Positions 8,762 through 17,938 are shown, numbered from the stretch's first letter. The stretch is DNA of 64,000 bases from Streptomyces melanogenes (GCF_014649795.1 NZ_BMTS01000015.1:1-64000), one strand, 5' to 3'. Numbers and translations are program-made. The notes: generated by a model from the letters alone, not told the origin.

Positions 8762-9910
8762 TCAGCCCCGCCGCACGGTCAGCGTCGTCCAAGCCCCCAC
8801 GTGCACCCGGTCACCGTCCTGCAGCGGCACCGGCACATACGGCTGAATCGGCTCCTCCGCCCCATTGATCGTGGTCCCGTTGGTCGAGTTCTGGTCGACC
8901 ACCGCCCAGCTGCCGTCCGGCTGCTGGACCAGGACCGCGTGCTGGTGCGAGACGCCCGGGTCCTCCGGCGGCACGGCCAGATCGATGTCGGGCGCCTCGC
9001 CGGTGGAGTGGCGGCGGCGGCCGATGGTGAGCTGGTTGCCGGTGAGCGGGCGCTGCTGCTCGGGCGAGTACGCGGGCAGGTTGAGCCCGGACGCCTCCGG
9101 CCCGCTGCGCTGCATCATTGCCATGAAGTAGTCGCGGTCCGGCCCGATGGTCACCGTCCAGCCGAGCGGCTGCGGCGGCGCCTGGAATTGCTGCGGCGGC
9201 TGGGGCGCCTGCGGTGCCTGGGTGTGCTGCGGCGGCTGCTGCGAGGGCGGCTGGATCATCCAGTCGTCGTTCTCAGCCCGGGCCGGCGCCTGCACCTGCG
9301 GGAACGCCGGAGGCGCGGGCGGCCCCGCCTGCTGGAAGACCGGCGGGGGCGGCGGCCCCTGCTGGAAGTGCGGCGGCGGACCCTGCCGCAGCGACGGGTC
9401 GCCGTTCGGCGGGGGCGGCGGCGGTCCCTGGCGGAACGACGGCGGGCCCTGCTGCGCGGGGTCGCCGCCGAGCGGCTCGGCGGGCCGGTTGACCTGCGAG
9501 GGCCGCGAGCTCTGGTACTCGTACGGGTCGCGCTGCTGCTGAGGCGGCTGCTGCTGCGGCTGCGGGCGCGGCGGCGACTGGAAGCCGGGCGGCAGGTTCA
9601 GGCCCTCGCCCCGCCCGGGGGCTGGGTTGGGCGCCAGCGGCGTGTACGAGGTCGCCGTCTGGGTGAGGTAGTTCCAGCGGCACTCCTCACAGAAGGGCGT
9701 GTTGCCCTCCCGGGGCGTGCGGCACTGCGGGCAGAGCTCCGCCGGGGTGGCGGGGGCCTCGGGGCCGGGGTAGCCGTAGCCGCCCTGCGGGGGCGGCCCC
9801 GGGAAGGCCGGCGGGGGCGGGGGAGGCGGCGGCACGGCGCCCATGCGATGGCCGCAGACCTCGCACCAGTCGTCGGAACCCGACTGGTGTCCGTTCGGGC
9901 AGGTCGGCAT
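8762..9910 (-). CDS. FHA domain protein with two N-terminal zinc ribbons
   Basis: Phosphothreonine-recognition protein of 382 aa, cytoplasmic. The N-terminus has a zinc ribbon (CPNGH...CEVCG, residues 4-21) and a second one near residue 60 (CPQC...CEEC). A long Pro/Gln-rich linker (about residues 95-255) follows. The C-terminal FHA domain has GRRRHS, the SHQHAVL turn and NSTNGTTING, the residues that contact pThr. It is the last gene of the seven-gene kinase block. By analogy with GarA/OdhI it may be a PknG substrate or reader, but it lacks the short GarA layout. The start has a purine-rich GAGGAGAGGGGGAAG upstream. Confidence 0.9.
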   Translation of the reverse strand: MPTCPNGHQSGSDDWCEVCGHRMGAVPPPPPPPPAFPGPPPQGGYGYPGPEAPATPAELCPQCRTPREGNTPFCEECRWNYLTQTATSYTPLAPNPAPGRGEGLNLPPGFQSPPRPQPQQQPPQQQRDPYEYQSSRPSQVNRPAEPLGGDPAQQGPPSFRQGPPPPPPNGDPSLRQGPPPHFQQGPPPPPVFQQAGPPAPPAFPQVQAPARAENDDWMIQPPSQQPPQHTQAPQAPQPPQQFQAPPQPLGWTVTIGPDRDYFMAMMQRSGPEASGLNLPAYSPEQQRPLTGNQLTIGRRRHSTGEAPDIDLAVPPEDPGVSHQHAVLVQQPDGSWAVVDQNSTNGTTINGAEEPIQPYVPVPLQDGDRVHVGAWTTLTVRRG

Positions 9911-10017
9911 GGAGTCGCTTCCCCCTCTCCTCGTCCGGCCCCTCGGGCCGAGGCACTCAAGTGGTTTCGCTACTGCGTACCGCTGTGTGCGGCGTTGCTG
10001 CGGTGCTTTTCTTCGGG

Positions 10018-11376
10018 CTACTTCTTCACGCGTACGGTCTTGGTGGAGCGGGTTTCGAGAGTCATCTCGTCCGCCTCCGCGACCTTCGCCTTCAGTCGCA
10101 CAGTACCCGTCGCCTCGTCGACGACGTCCACCACCTTCGCGAGCAGCTTCGCCGTATCCGCGTTCCCGGAGGCCGCGGCGAGTTGGACGGCGCGGCCGAG
10201 CTTGGCGGTGGCACCGTCGATATCACCCGACTTGCGGGCATCCAGTCCCTGTTGGATGACTTGCGCCAGTTCGGCCTGGCCCGTGTAGTGGGCGACCTGG
10301 GGGTTGATCGCGGTGGAGGCGGCCATGTCCTCGGTCCACACCGCGCGGACCAGCCCCTGCGACAGCGTCTGCGGGGTGCCGCCCGCCGGGTCGGGCAGGA
10401 TCAGCGAGACCCGGGCGGCGAGCATCTCCTGGCCGATTCCGGCCTCCGGGACCTGGACGCACACGTGGTAGTCGCGCGACTCGTCGCCCCACGAGCCCGT
10501 CGGGTAGTCCCCGGCGCGCGGCCCCGCCTCGGTCCGACGGCCCGTCAGCTCCTCGACGGTGGGCGCGACCTGCTTCACGAACTTGATCTCCACGCCGACC
10601 GGGGTCCACAGTCGCAGCGCGACGTCCGCGACCTCCTTGCCCATCGCGTCCTCCATCATCCGCGTGAAGTCCGCGGCCAGGCCGGAGGGGTCGGCCACGA
10701 TGTCGGCGGTGCCGAGCAGCGCGGAGGCGATCTGGGTGACCTCCTTGACCTCCCAGTCGGTGCCGACCCCGCGCGCGTCACAGGTGAAGCGGCCCGCGCA
10801 GGCGTCCAGCGCCGCCTTCAGATCGGCCGGAGACTCGTGCTCGTTGCGGCCGTCGGTGAGCAGGATGCCGTGCCGGATCGGGGTGTCGGCCGAGTTCAGC
10901 AGCCGGTCGGCGAGCCGCAGCCAGGTGCCGATGGCGGTGCCGCCGCCCGCGCTCAGCTTGCGCAGCGCCTCCTTGGCCTCGGCCCGGGTCCGCGCGTCGG
11001 CGGTGGCCAGGCGCCCGTCGCCCGGGTAGACCTCCTTGGCCTGGTGGGTGCCCGCGACCACCGCGAACGTCACGCCGTCGCGCAGGGTGTCGATCGCGGC
11101 CGCCGTGGCGTCGCGCGCGTTGCGCATCTTGGTCGGCGGGTAGTCCATCGACCCCGAGCAGTCGACCATGATCACCACAGCGGCGCCGGGCGCCTGTCCC
11201 GGTACGGCCGAGGGCGACAGCGCGGCTCCGGTCAGCGCCGCCCCGCCGACCGTGCCCCCGCCCGTCGACGTCACGGTGACGATCGCGTTGACCTCGCGGC
11301 CGCCCTCTGGCAGGTACTCGTTCTGGTAGACCTCGACGGAGAACTGCGGCGCGTTGGACTTGGAGAAGTTGGCCAT
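10018..11376 (-). CDS. VWA domain protein (MIDAS)
   Basis: A 452-aa cytoplasmic von Willebrand factor A protein. The metal-ion-dependent adhesion site DCSGSM lies near residue 70, followed by the conserved Thr- and Asp-bearing loops (GGTAIG, LLTDG). An all-beta domain follows, and the C-terminal ~100 residues are helical, including 'GDIDGATAKLGRAVQLAAA'. The ATG at 11376 is set by a strong AAGGAG seven bases upstream. VWA proteins paired with PP2C and a kinase recall TerY-type triads, where VWA acts as a metal-dependent scaffold. It sits between the phosphatase and FHA genes and is probably co-transcribed. Confidence 0.9.
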   Translation of the reverse strand: MANFSKSNAPQFSVEVYQNEYLPEGGREVNAIVTVTSTGGGTVGGAALTGAALSPSAVPGQAPGAAVVIMVDCSGSMDYPPTKMRNARDATAAAIDTLRDGVTFAVVAGTHQAKEVYPGDGRLATADARTRAEAKEALRKLSAGGGTAIGTWLRLADRLLNSADTPIRHGILLTDGRNEHESPADLKAALDACAGRFTCDARGVGTDWEVKEVTQIASALLGTADIVADPSGLAADFTRMMEDAMGKEVADVALRLWTPVGVEIKFVKQVAPTVEELTGRRTEAGPRAGDYPTGSWGDESRDYHVCVQVPEAGIGQEMLAARVSLILPDPAGGTPQTLSQGLVRAVWTEDMAASTAINPQVAHYTGQAELAQVIQQGLDARKSGDIDGATAKLGRAVQLAAASGNADTAKLLAKVVDVVDEATGTVRLKAKVAEADEMTLETRSTKTVRVKK

Positions 11377-11442
11377 CTGAAGGGCTCCTTGAGGCTTCTG
11401 GGCCTGAAGAGACAAGAATGTGGTGGAATCCGGTACCAACGC

Positions 11443-12759
11443 CTAGTTGTAGGCGGATCCTGCCCCAGCCACGGGGACCGCGAACGGCACGACCGCCACT
11501 GTTACGTTGTCGTGCCCGCCGCCGTCCAGGGCGTGGCCGACCAGCACCTGGGCGCTGTGCAGCGGCCGTTCGGCGGCGTCCACCGGCACGGCACCGGCCA
11601 TCTCCTCGGCGCCCTCGGCGTAGTTCCACAGCCCGTCCGTGCAGACCACGACCACACCGGAGCGGTCCGGCTTGAACGAGGCGGTGTGCGGGTCCAGTTC
11701 GTACGCGTCGGCGCCCAGCCACCCCGTGATCGCGTGCGCCCGCTCGTCCGCGTACGCGTCGGCCTCGCTCATCAGGCCCGCCGCCACCATCTGCGCGGCC
11801 CACGAGTCGTCCTCGGTGAGCCGGGCGGGCGGGGTCGTCCGGTCGTCGGGTACCCAGTACGCCCGGCTGTCGCCGACCCAGCCGACCACCAGGAGACCGC
11901 CCGCCGCGATCGCGCCGACCAGGGTGCAGGCCGGGGCGTTCTGGTGGCGGTGCGGGTCGTGCTCCACGGCCGGGGCGGGCTCGGCGGCCAGCGAGTTGAC
12001 GGCCTCGGCGGCCGCCACGATCGCCTCGTGCATCGCCTGCTGCGGGTGCGTGCCCTGGGGCAGCGCCTGGAGCAGCGACTCGTTGGCGCGGGCCGCGGCC
12101 GCCGCCGACGCGTCGTCGGGGCGGGTCGCGGAGGAGACGCCGTCGCAGACGATCGCCACCACGGCGGGCGAGCCGTCGGGCAACGCGGTGGTGGACACGG
12201 CGAACGCGTCCTCGTTGCGGTGGTGGCGCAGGCCCCGGTCGCTGACCGCGGCCACCGGGCCGAGCTCCCGCTCCATGTGGTCGCGCTCGCGCGGCTGGGC
12301 GTGCCCGCAGTTCTCGCAGTACCCGTCCTCGTCGACCCGCCCGGCCCGGCAGGCCACGCAGACCTTCACGGGCGTACTGACATGGGTGGCGTGCTCCCCG
12401 AGGTCGGCGAGGTCCACGGCACGCGGGTCGGGCGCGGGCAGCGGGTACTCATCGGGCTCGGACTCCGCTTCCCGCCCGTCGAGCCGTACGTGCGAGGGCA
12501 GCGGGGAGCCGCCCGAGTCGGTGCCGGGCAGATCGGTGGGCAGGTGCACCGGTGCGCCGGAGCCGTCGGCGGTGCGGGCGGCGGGCCACGCCTCGCCCGC
12601 CACCGGACTGCCCATGACCACCGTCGGGGTGTCCACCCCGGCCGCGGGCCCGGCCGACAGGTCGTACCCGCAGGCCCCGCAGTACAGGTCGCCCGACTCC
12701 AGCGGCTCCGCGCAGCCGGGGCACGTCGACCCCGTTGCCGGCTGGTGCATCTGCGCCAT
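11443..12759 (-). CDS. PP2C-family Ser/Thr phosphatase with two zinc ribbons
   Basis: Metal-dependent protein phosphatase of 438 aa. The N-terminal ribbon is CPGC...CGAC (residues ~13-31) and a second one is CVAC...CENC (residues ~135-152). The PP2C domain follows: SDRGLRHHRNEDAF, VCDGVSS (metal Asp), GDSRAYWV, VVVCTDGLWN and GGHDNVTVAVV, all key Asp positions present. It probably reverses phosphorylation by the adjacent PknG-like kinase. The kinase TGA lies at 12763-12765; the ATG at 12759 is used, while a TTG at 12762 abuts that stop and is possible. Confidence 0.9.
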   Translation of the reverse strand: MAQMHQPATGSTCPGCAEPLESGDLYCGACGYDLSAGPAAGVDTPTVVMGSPVAGEAWPAARTADGSGAPVHLPTDLPGTDSGGSPLPSHVRLDGREAESEPDEYPLPAPDPRAVDLADLGEHATHVSTPVKVCVACRAGRVDEDGYCENCGHAQPRERDHMERELGPVAAVSDRGLRHHRNEDAFAVSTTALPDGSPAVVAIVCDGVSSATRPDDASAAAAARANESLLQALPQGTHPQQAMHEAIVAAAEAVNSLAAEPAPAVEHDPHRHQNAPACTLVGAIAAGGLLVVGWVGDSRAYWVPDDRTTPPARLTEDDSWAAQMVAAGLMSEADAYADERAHAITGWLGADAYELDPHTASFKPDRSGVVVVCTDGLWNYAEGAEEMAGAVPVDAAERPLHSAQVLVGHALDGGGHDNVTVAVVPFAVPVAGAGSAYN

Positions 12760-12762
12760 CAA

Positions 12763-15516
12763 TCACACCCACGTCCGGGGGCGGAAACGGTTTGCCCGCT
12801 CCACCAGTTCGATCCGCTCCTCGCCGCTTCCGGCGAGCCGGGCGAGCACCCGGTACGAACGCTCCAGGCCGAACCGCAGGCCCCGCTCGTCCAGCTCGCT
12901 GCCCAGCAGTATGGTCTCGCCGGACGGGCCGCCCCGGCTCCGCTCGCCCTTGCCGGGCCCGCCCTGGCTACCGGAGAGTACCCAGTCGAGCGCGGTGCCG
13001 AGGACCTCGGTGGCCAGCCGCTCCCGGCGCACCGCGTCCAGGCCCAGGTGCTGGAGCGCGTCCACCTGGCCCGCGGCGGCCCGCAGATCGCCGAGCAGCG
13101 CGTCCCCCGGGGCGCGCCTGCGCAGCCTCGCCCGCACGGCGGCGACCCGGGCCGCCGTGTAGTGGATCGAGGCCTCCGGCACCGACTCCAGGGTCGCCAC
13201 GGCCGCCGTGCGGTCGCCCGCGGCCAGCTGCACCCGGGCCAGGCCGAAGGCGGCGCTGACGTAACTCGGGTCGGTCGTCCACACCAGGCGGTAGTACTCG
13301 GCGGCGTTGTCCAGCTGTCCCAGGACCTCCGCGCACACCCCGAGGGCCAGCTTGGGCGTCGGCTCGCCCGGGAACGCGTCGTAGACGGCGTCGAAGGACA
13401 GCGCGGCGTTCTCGTGGTCGCCGGAGACGAGCGAGGCCACGCCCCGGTACCAGACGACCCGCCAGTCGTCGGGGTGGTCGGCCTCCAGGGACTCCAGGCC
13501 CCGGGCGGCCGAGACCAGTTCGCCCAGGTCGAGCCGGGCCCGCAGCTCGCGCAGCCGCTTCTCCACGGAGTTGGCGGGCGCGGTGCGCAGCGCGGCGATC
13601 AGCTCGACGGGCGCGGCGGCCATCAGGCCCGCCAGGAAACCGGCGTTGGGATCGCCCGGGTCCACGTGCGGCACCGGCAGCGCCAGCGCGGTGGCGGGCG
13701 CGTCGAGCGGCCGCAGATAGCCGTCGCCGTCCGCTTCCCCGCCGTACGAGCCGGGGGCGCCGCCGACGCGGGGCGCGGGGACGACGGCGGTCGCGGTCGG
13801 GGTGCCGGGGACGGCGGCGCCGGTGCCGGGGGCCGGGTGCGGCGCGGCGGTGACGGTCGGCCCCGCCACGGCGACGGGCACGGCGCCCGCGCCCGTGTAC
13901 ACCAGCGCGCCGGCCGCCCCCGCGTCCGGCGCCGTGGACCCGTTGGCCGCCGCGCGCCTGCGCGCCCACCGGCTCTCGGGCACCACGCGCGCCCCGAGCG
14001 TCGACACGTCCCCGGTGAGCTCCGCGAACAACGACGTGTCCGTGACGCGCAGTTCGGTCCCGAACAGGGTCGACAGGGCCGGGCGCGGGCGGCCGGTCTG
14101 GAGCGCCACGACCTCCCGCAGCACCCCGGTCAGCTGCTCGGCCATCTCCTGCGCGGAGGCGAACCGGCGCGCCGGGTCGGGGTCGGTGGCGCGCACGAGC
14201 AGCCGGTAGAACGACTCGTACGTCCGGAAGACCTCGATGTTGTCCGGGTCGGGCAGGCTGTCCGCGAAGACGTTCGTGTAGCCCTGGAAGTCGAAGGTGA
14301 GCACGGCGAGCGTGCGCGCGACCGTGTACAGGTCGGAGGCGACCGAGGGGCCCGCCTCGGCGACCTCGGGGGCCTGGTAGCCCACCGTGCCGTAGATGGC
14401 CGACTCGTCGTCGTCCATCCGGCGCACCGCGCCCATGTCGATCAGCTTCAGCTGGTCCTCGGTCTGGATCGCGTTGTCGACCTTGAAGTCGCAGTAGAGC
14501 AGGTTGCGGCTGTGCAGATGGCCGAGGGCCTCAAGTGCCTCGATGCCGTACGCACAGGCCTGCTCGACCGGGAGCGGGTCGCGCTTGCCCTCCGGGCCGC
14601 GCCGCTCGTTGGCGATCTCCTTGAGCGACTTGCCGCCCACGTACTCCATGACGATGTAGCCGTCCATGGAGCCGGTGCGCTGGTCGAGGTGCTCCACGAA
14701 GTTGTAGATGCGCACGATGTTGGAGTGCTCGATCTCGGCCAGGAAGCGGCGCTCGGAGATCGCCGCCGCCATCGCGTCCTGGTCGCCGGTGTCGAGCAGG
14801 CCCTTGAGGACCACCCAGCGGTCCGAGACCGCGCGGTCCACGGCGAGGTAGACCCAGCCGAGGCCGCCGTGCGCCAGACAGCCCACCACCTCGTACTGCC
14901 CGTGCACGATGTCGCCCTGGTGCAGCTTGGGCACGAACGAGTACGGGTGGCCGCACTTGGTGCAGAACCCCTCGGTGCGCCCGGCCCGCTCCCCGCGCGA
15001 GCGGCCCACCGGCGCCCCGCAGTCCGAACGCGAGCAGAAACGCTTCCGCTCGGGGACCTCCGGGTGCTCCATCACGGCCGTGGCCGGGTTGGGGCGCGGC
15101 ACTCCCGGCACGGTGACGAGCCCGGCCCCGAGTCTGCTGCGGCCCGAACTGCTCGTCGCCGAGCCCGAGCTGCGCACCGACACCGACCGCGCGCTGCCCG
15201 CCCCCGTCAGGGAGCGCGAGAGGCGCCCCGACACCGAGCGCCGGGAGGTGGAGGAGCGCGAGGAGCGGGACGAGGTCGAGGACCGCGCGGACCGCGCCGA
15301 GGACGAGCCGCTGCCCTTGTGGCCGCCGCCGGTGATCCCGGTCGCGGGCGAGGAAAGCGATCCTTCCCCAAGTTCTCGGCTGCGCTCGAACAGGGGAGAC
15401 CCCAATCCGGACACCACCGGCGCCAGGCCGCAGGTGTCGCAGTACAGCTCGCCGCCGCCCATGTCCTCGTAGGAGCCCTCGCAACCGGGGCGCTGGCACT
15501 TCTTCTGGTCGCTCAC
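12763..15516 (-). CDS. pknG: PknG-like Ser/Thr protein kinase with zinc ribbons and TPR domain
   Basis: Soluble kinase of 917 aa with the PknG layout. Residues 7-29 form a zinc ribbon (C7, C12, C26, C29). Residues ~67-127 are Ser/Arg-rich. Residues 161-188 form a second ribbon at the position of the PknG rubredoxin-like element. The kinase domain runs ~205-470 with GGLGWVYLAVD, VVLKG (Lys238), YCDFKVDN (Asp343) and IDMG (Asp360, in place of DFG). A Pro/Ala-rich linker and TPR helices (~640-820) follow. In mycobacteria PknG phosphorylates the FHA protein GarA to adjust glutamate metabolism. The GTG start overlaps the upstream stop (GTGA). Identification is by motif and domain order. Confidence 0.92.
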   Translation of the reverse strand: MSDQKKCQRPGCEGSYEDMGGGELYCDTCGLAPVVSGLGSPLFERSRELGEGSLSSPATGITGGGHKGSGSSSARSARSSTSSRSSRSSTSRRSVSGRLSRSLTGAGSARSVSVRSSGSATSSSGRSRLGAGLVTVPGVPRPNPATAVMEHPEVPERKRFCSRSDCGAPVGRSRGERAGRTEGFCTKCGHPYSFVPKLHQGDIVHGQYEVVGCLAHGGLGWVYLAVDRAVSDRWVVLKGLLDTGDQDAMAAAISERRFLAEIEHSNIVRIYNFVEHLDQRTGSMDGYIVMEYVGGKSLKEIANERRGPEGKRDPLPVEQACAYGIEALEALGHLHSRNLLYCDFKVDNAIQTEDQLKLIDMGAVRRMDDDESAIYGTVGYQAPEVAEAGPSVASDLYTVARTLAVLTFDFQGYTNVFADSLPDPDNIEVFRTYESFYRLLVRATDPDPARRFASAQEMAEQLTGVLREVVALQTGRPRPALSTLFGTELRVTDTSLFAELTGDVSTLGARVVPESRWARRRAAANGSTAPDAGAAGALVYTGAGAVPVAVAGPTVTAAPHPAPGTGAAVPGTPTATAVVPAPRVGGAPGSYGGEADGDGYLRPLDAPATALALPVPHVDPGDPNAGFLAGLMAAAPVELIAALRTAPANSVEKRLRELRARLDLGELVSAARGLESLEADHPDDWRVVWYRGVASLVSGDHENAALSFDAVYDAFPGEPTPKLALGVCAEVLGQLDNAAEYYRLVWTTDPSYVSAAFGLARVQLAAGDRTAAVATLESVPEASIHYTAARVAAVRARLRRRAPGDALLGDLRAAAGQVDALQHLGLDAVRRERLATEVLGTALDWVLSGSQGGPGKGERSRGGPSGETILLGSELDERGLRFGLERSYRVLARLAGSGEERIELVERANRFRPRTWV
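15136..15318 (-). other. Ser/Arg-rich low-complexity segment inside the PknG-like kinase
   Basis: Codons 67-127 encode repeated SSARS, SSRSS and SRRS-type dipeptides, giving a basic, highly phosphorylatable disordered tract between the two zinc ribbons. In mycobacterial PknG the N-terminal disordered segment is the autophosphorylated docking site for FHA partners; this tract sits in the comparable region, so a similar role is inferred. Confidence 0.6.
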
Positions 15517-16841
15517 GATTCCCCCCTCTGGTCAACGGGCCCGGCCTGCCTGGGAACCAGCACCTCCGCCGCCGCCCGCTGGTACCGCAGCACCGCCTCC
15601 TCGGCGACCCGCAGATCGCAGGGCGCGGACCACAGCATCCGGCGCGCCGCGTCGTACCGCTCGATGAGCAGCGGGTCCTCGGCCATGCCGTGCCGGGCGA
15701 CCTTCGCCTTGTACGCGTCCAGCCTGCCGCGCAGCTCCGCGCGGACCGCCAGCGGCGCGGTGACGGCCGTCAGCGACTCGCGGGCGCGCAGCAGTTCGTC
15801 CTCGGCCTCCCGCTCCAGGGATTCCAGCAGCGGCGAGAGCCGGTGCCACTGGGAGTGCCTGCGGTACTCGGCGGCGGCCACCAGGCGCTCCTGGAGCGCG
15901 GTCGGCGGACCGCTCACCGCGGGCACCTCGGACGCGGCGATCTTCGCCAGCACCTCGCCGCGCGCCGCCCGCGCCTCGGTCAGGGTGCGGTCCGCCCGGA
16001 CGAGCACGTCCCGCAGCCGCACCAGCCGCTGCTCGGCATCCTGACGGACCGTCAGAACCGCGTCGATCTCCCGCCGTACGTCCTCCAGGGCGCGGGCCGC
16101 CCGGTCGTAGCGCTCGGTGTCCGGGCGGCCGCCGCCCGGCGCGGAGCTGCCCGGGGCCGGCACCCAGAACGCCAGCGGGTCCGACACCACCTGCGCCCGC
16201 AGCGACGTCAGCTCCTCGGTGATCGACTCCAGGTCGTCGCCCGCCGGGTGCTCCCCGGGGCGCACGCCCACCGAGTGCGCCAGGCCCCGGGTGCGGTGCA
16301 GCTCGGCCGCCAACAGGTCTATCCGGGCGGGCAGCGCCGACCACACCGCGTCGGCGGCGACGACCAGGTCGAGCGAGCGCGCGTACAGCTCGTTCATCCG
16401 GCTCACCAGCTGCTCCAGGGTGAACCGCTCGGTCAGCCGGGCGGGGCCCGTCAGCGTGGCGGCCTGGGAGGCCGAACCGGCGACCGTCACCGACTCGCCG
16501 CGCAGCCGCTCGGTCAGCTCCACCAGGTCCTCGCGGGAGGGCCAGCGGCGCCGCTCGCGCAGCTCCCGGGCGCCGTCCAGGGCCACCTTGTACGCGTCGA
16601 AGTACGCCCACAGCAAGGTGATCGACTGCTCGGTGGCGGCCCAGCGGTCCCGGGTCACCCCGGTCAGCTCCGCGCCCTCCAGGAGGCGCCGGCCCGCGTG
16701 GTCCTGGAGCGCGAGGAGCGAGGTCTCGATCGCCTCGTGCTCGGCGTCGAGCCGGGTCAGCGCACGGTCCACCTCGTCCCGGTCGAGCACCGGCCGGACG
16801 GGCCTCCCCGAGGAGGAGCCGGGGAAGGATCCCGCGCCCAT
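15513..16841 (-). CDS. Coiled-coil protein of unknown function in the PknG block
   Basis: No known family was recognised. The 442-aa product is soluble and almost entirely helical, with heptad-like Leu/Ala and Arg/Glu patterning, for example around 'DRDEVDRALTRLDAEHEAI' and 'RALEDVRREIDAVLTVRQ'. No signal peptide, membrane segment or Cys-rich motif is seen. The ATG at 16841 has AGAGGTGA just upstream. Its stop overlaps the kinase start by four bases, so the two proteins should be made in fixed ratio. The position between binding protein and kinase suggests an adaptor or inhibitor of the kinase; this is inference only. Confidence 0.8.
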   Translation of the reverse strand: MGAGSFPGSSSGRPVRPVLDRDEVDRALTRLDAEHEAIETSLLALQDHAGRRLLEGAELTGVTRDRWAATEQSITLLWAYFDAYKVALDGARELRERRRWPSREDLVELTERLRGESVTVAGSASQAATLTGPARLTERFTLEQLVSRMNELYARSLDLVVAADAVWSALPARIDLLAAELHRTRGLAHSVGVRPGEHPAGDDLESITEELTSLRAQVVSDPLAFWVPAPGSSAPGGGRPDTERYDRAARALEDVRREIDAVLTVRQDAEQRLVRLRDVLVRADRTLTEARAARGEVLAKIAASEVPAVSGPPTALQERLVAAAEYRRHSQWHRLSPLLESLEREAEDELLRARESLTAVTAPLAVRAELRGRLDAYKAKVARHGMAEDPLLIERYDAARRMLWSAPCDLRVAEEAVLRYQRAAAEVLVPRQAGPVDQRGES

Positions 16842-16902
16842 CGATCACCTCTCTGCTCTGCGTTGCTCTGCGGTCTGCGATCCGGGGTCAAGCCGGGTGC
16901 AA

Positions 16903-17877
16903 TCAACGGTACTTGGGCTCGGGCGGGCCGGATATCCCGGGCAGGTCGGCGGCGAGCCAGTCGCGGTAGGCCTTCATCCACGGGCTGTTCGCACCGCCGC
17001 TGCGGTAGTCCTCCAGGACCTTGTTGATCCGCCGGACCAGGTCGGTGCTCTCCAGATTGGTGGCCGCCCCGTAGTACTCCTCGGTGAAGGGGGCGCCCTG
17101 GAGCTTCACCGCGGGGTCCTGCGCGGCCTGGCTCGCGGCGAGCGCGTTGTCGGTGACCACCGCGTCGACCTCGCCGAGCTGGAGGCGCACCAGGCAGTCC
17201 AGCTGGCTGGGCACGGTCAGGTTCTTGTAGACGGCGCCGTGCGAGTTCTTCTCCAGCTCGTCGAACGCGGTCGAGCCCGCCGCCGTGCAGACCTTCTTGC
17301 CCTTGAGCGTGTCGTCGAACCCCTTGATCGACGACTCCTTGGGCGCGAGCACCTGCTGCCCGGCCTTGAAGTACGCGGAGGAGAAGGCGACCTGGCCGAT
17401 GCGCTTGCAGTTGATGGTCATCGTCCGCACGACGACGTCGACCTGCTTCTTCTGGAGCGCCGGGATGCGCTGGCTGGTGGGGATGGCGCGGTAGATGACC
17501 GCGTCCGGGTCGCCCAGGATGTCCTTGGCGATCGCCCGCACCAGCTCGATGTCGAACCCTTCGAGCTTCCCGGTCGCCGGGTTGCGGTACCCCCAGCGGT
17601 AGCTGTTCTGGTCGACGCCCACGACCAGCTTGCCGTTGTCCCGGATTCTCTTGATGGTCGGCCCGTCCTCGACCGAGGGCGGCAGGCTGGCCTCCGGGTC
17701 CTTGCAGGTGTCGGCCTTGGCCTGGACACCCTGCCCCACCCCGGACCCGCCGACCTGGGTGCCGTCCCCGTCCGCCCCGTGCCGCGACAGCGGAACCAGC
17801 AGCGAAGCGGCGGCGGCCAGGGCGAGCGCCATCCCGCCGACGCCGCCCCACCCGCGGAGCCTGCCCTTCCCGTTCAT
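16903..17877 (-). CDS. glnH: GlnH-like glutamate/aspartate-type substrate-binding protein
   Basis: Type-3 periplasmic-binding-fold protein of 324 aa. It starts with a basic and hydrophobic N-terminus (residues ~12-30) and continues into the SBP_bac_3 fold (KLVVGVDQNSYRWGY, GKLEGFDIELVRAIA, VVRTMTI). No Cys occurs in the first 50 residues, so there is no lipobox; it may be secreted or held by an uncleaved helix, unlike the mycobacterial GlnH lipoprotein. There are no permease or ATPase genes beside it, which fits a sensor role with the GlnX-like protein rather than transport. The start has GGGAGGAGG upstream. Confidence 0.82.
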   Translation of the reverse strand: MNGKGRLRGWGGVGGMALALAAAASLLVPLSRHGADGDGTQVGGSGVGQGVQAKADTCKDPEASLPPSVEDGPTIKRIRDNGKLVVGVDQNSYRWGYRNPATGKLEGFDIELVRAIAKDILGDPDAVIYRAIPTSQRIPALQKKQVDVVVRTMTINCKRIGQVAFSSAYFKAGQQVLAPKESSIKGFDDTLKGKKVCTAAGSTAFDELEKNSHGAVYKNLTVPSQLDCLVRLQLGEVDAVVTDNALAASQAAQDPAVKLQGAPFTEEYYGAATNLESTDLVRRINKVLEDYRSGGANSPWMKAYRDWLAADLPGISGPPEPKYR

Positions 17878-17938
17878 CGCGCCTCCTCCCAGGACCGCTG
17901 TGCCCCTCGGGCCGGTGTTCCTCTGTACCCCACGGTGC

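Noticed and set aside
9961..16044. A 2027-codon open frame on the plus strand
   Set aside because: It is antisense to five well-supported genes and has the Arg/Gly/Pro-rich composition produced by high-GC codon bias. No domain is visible. Similar long shadow frames at 3498-7157, 46131-50036 and 54700-58287 were dropped for the same reason.
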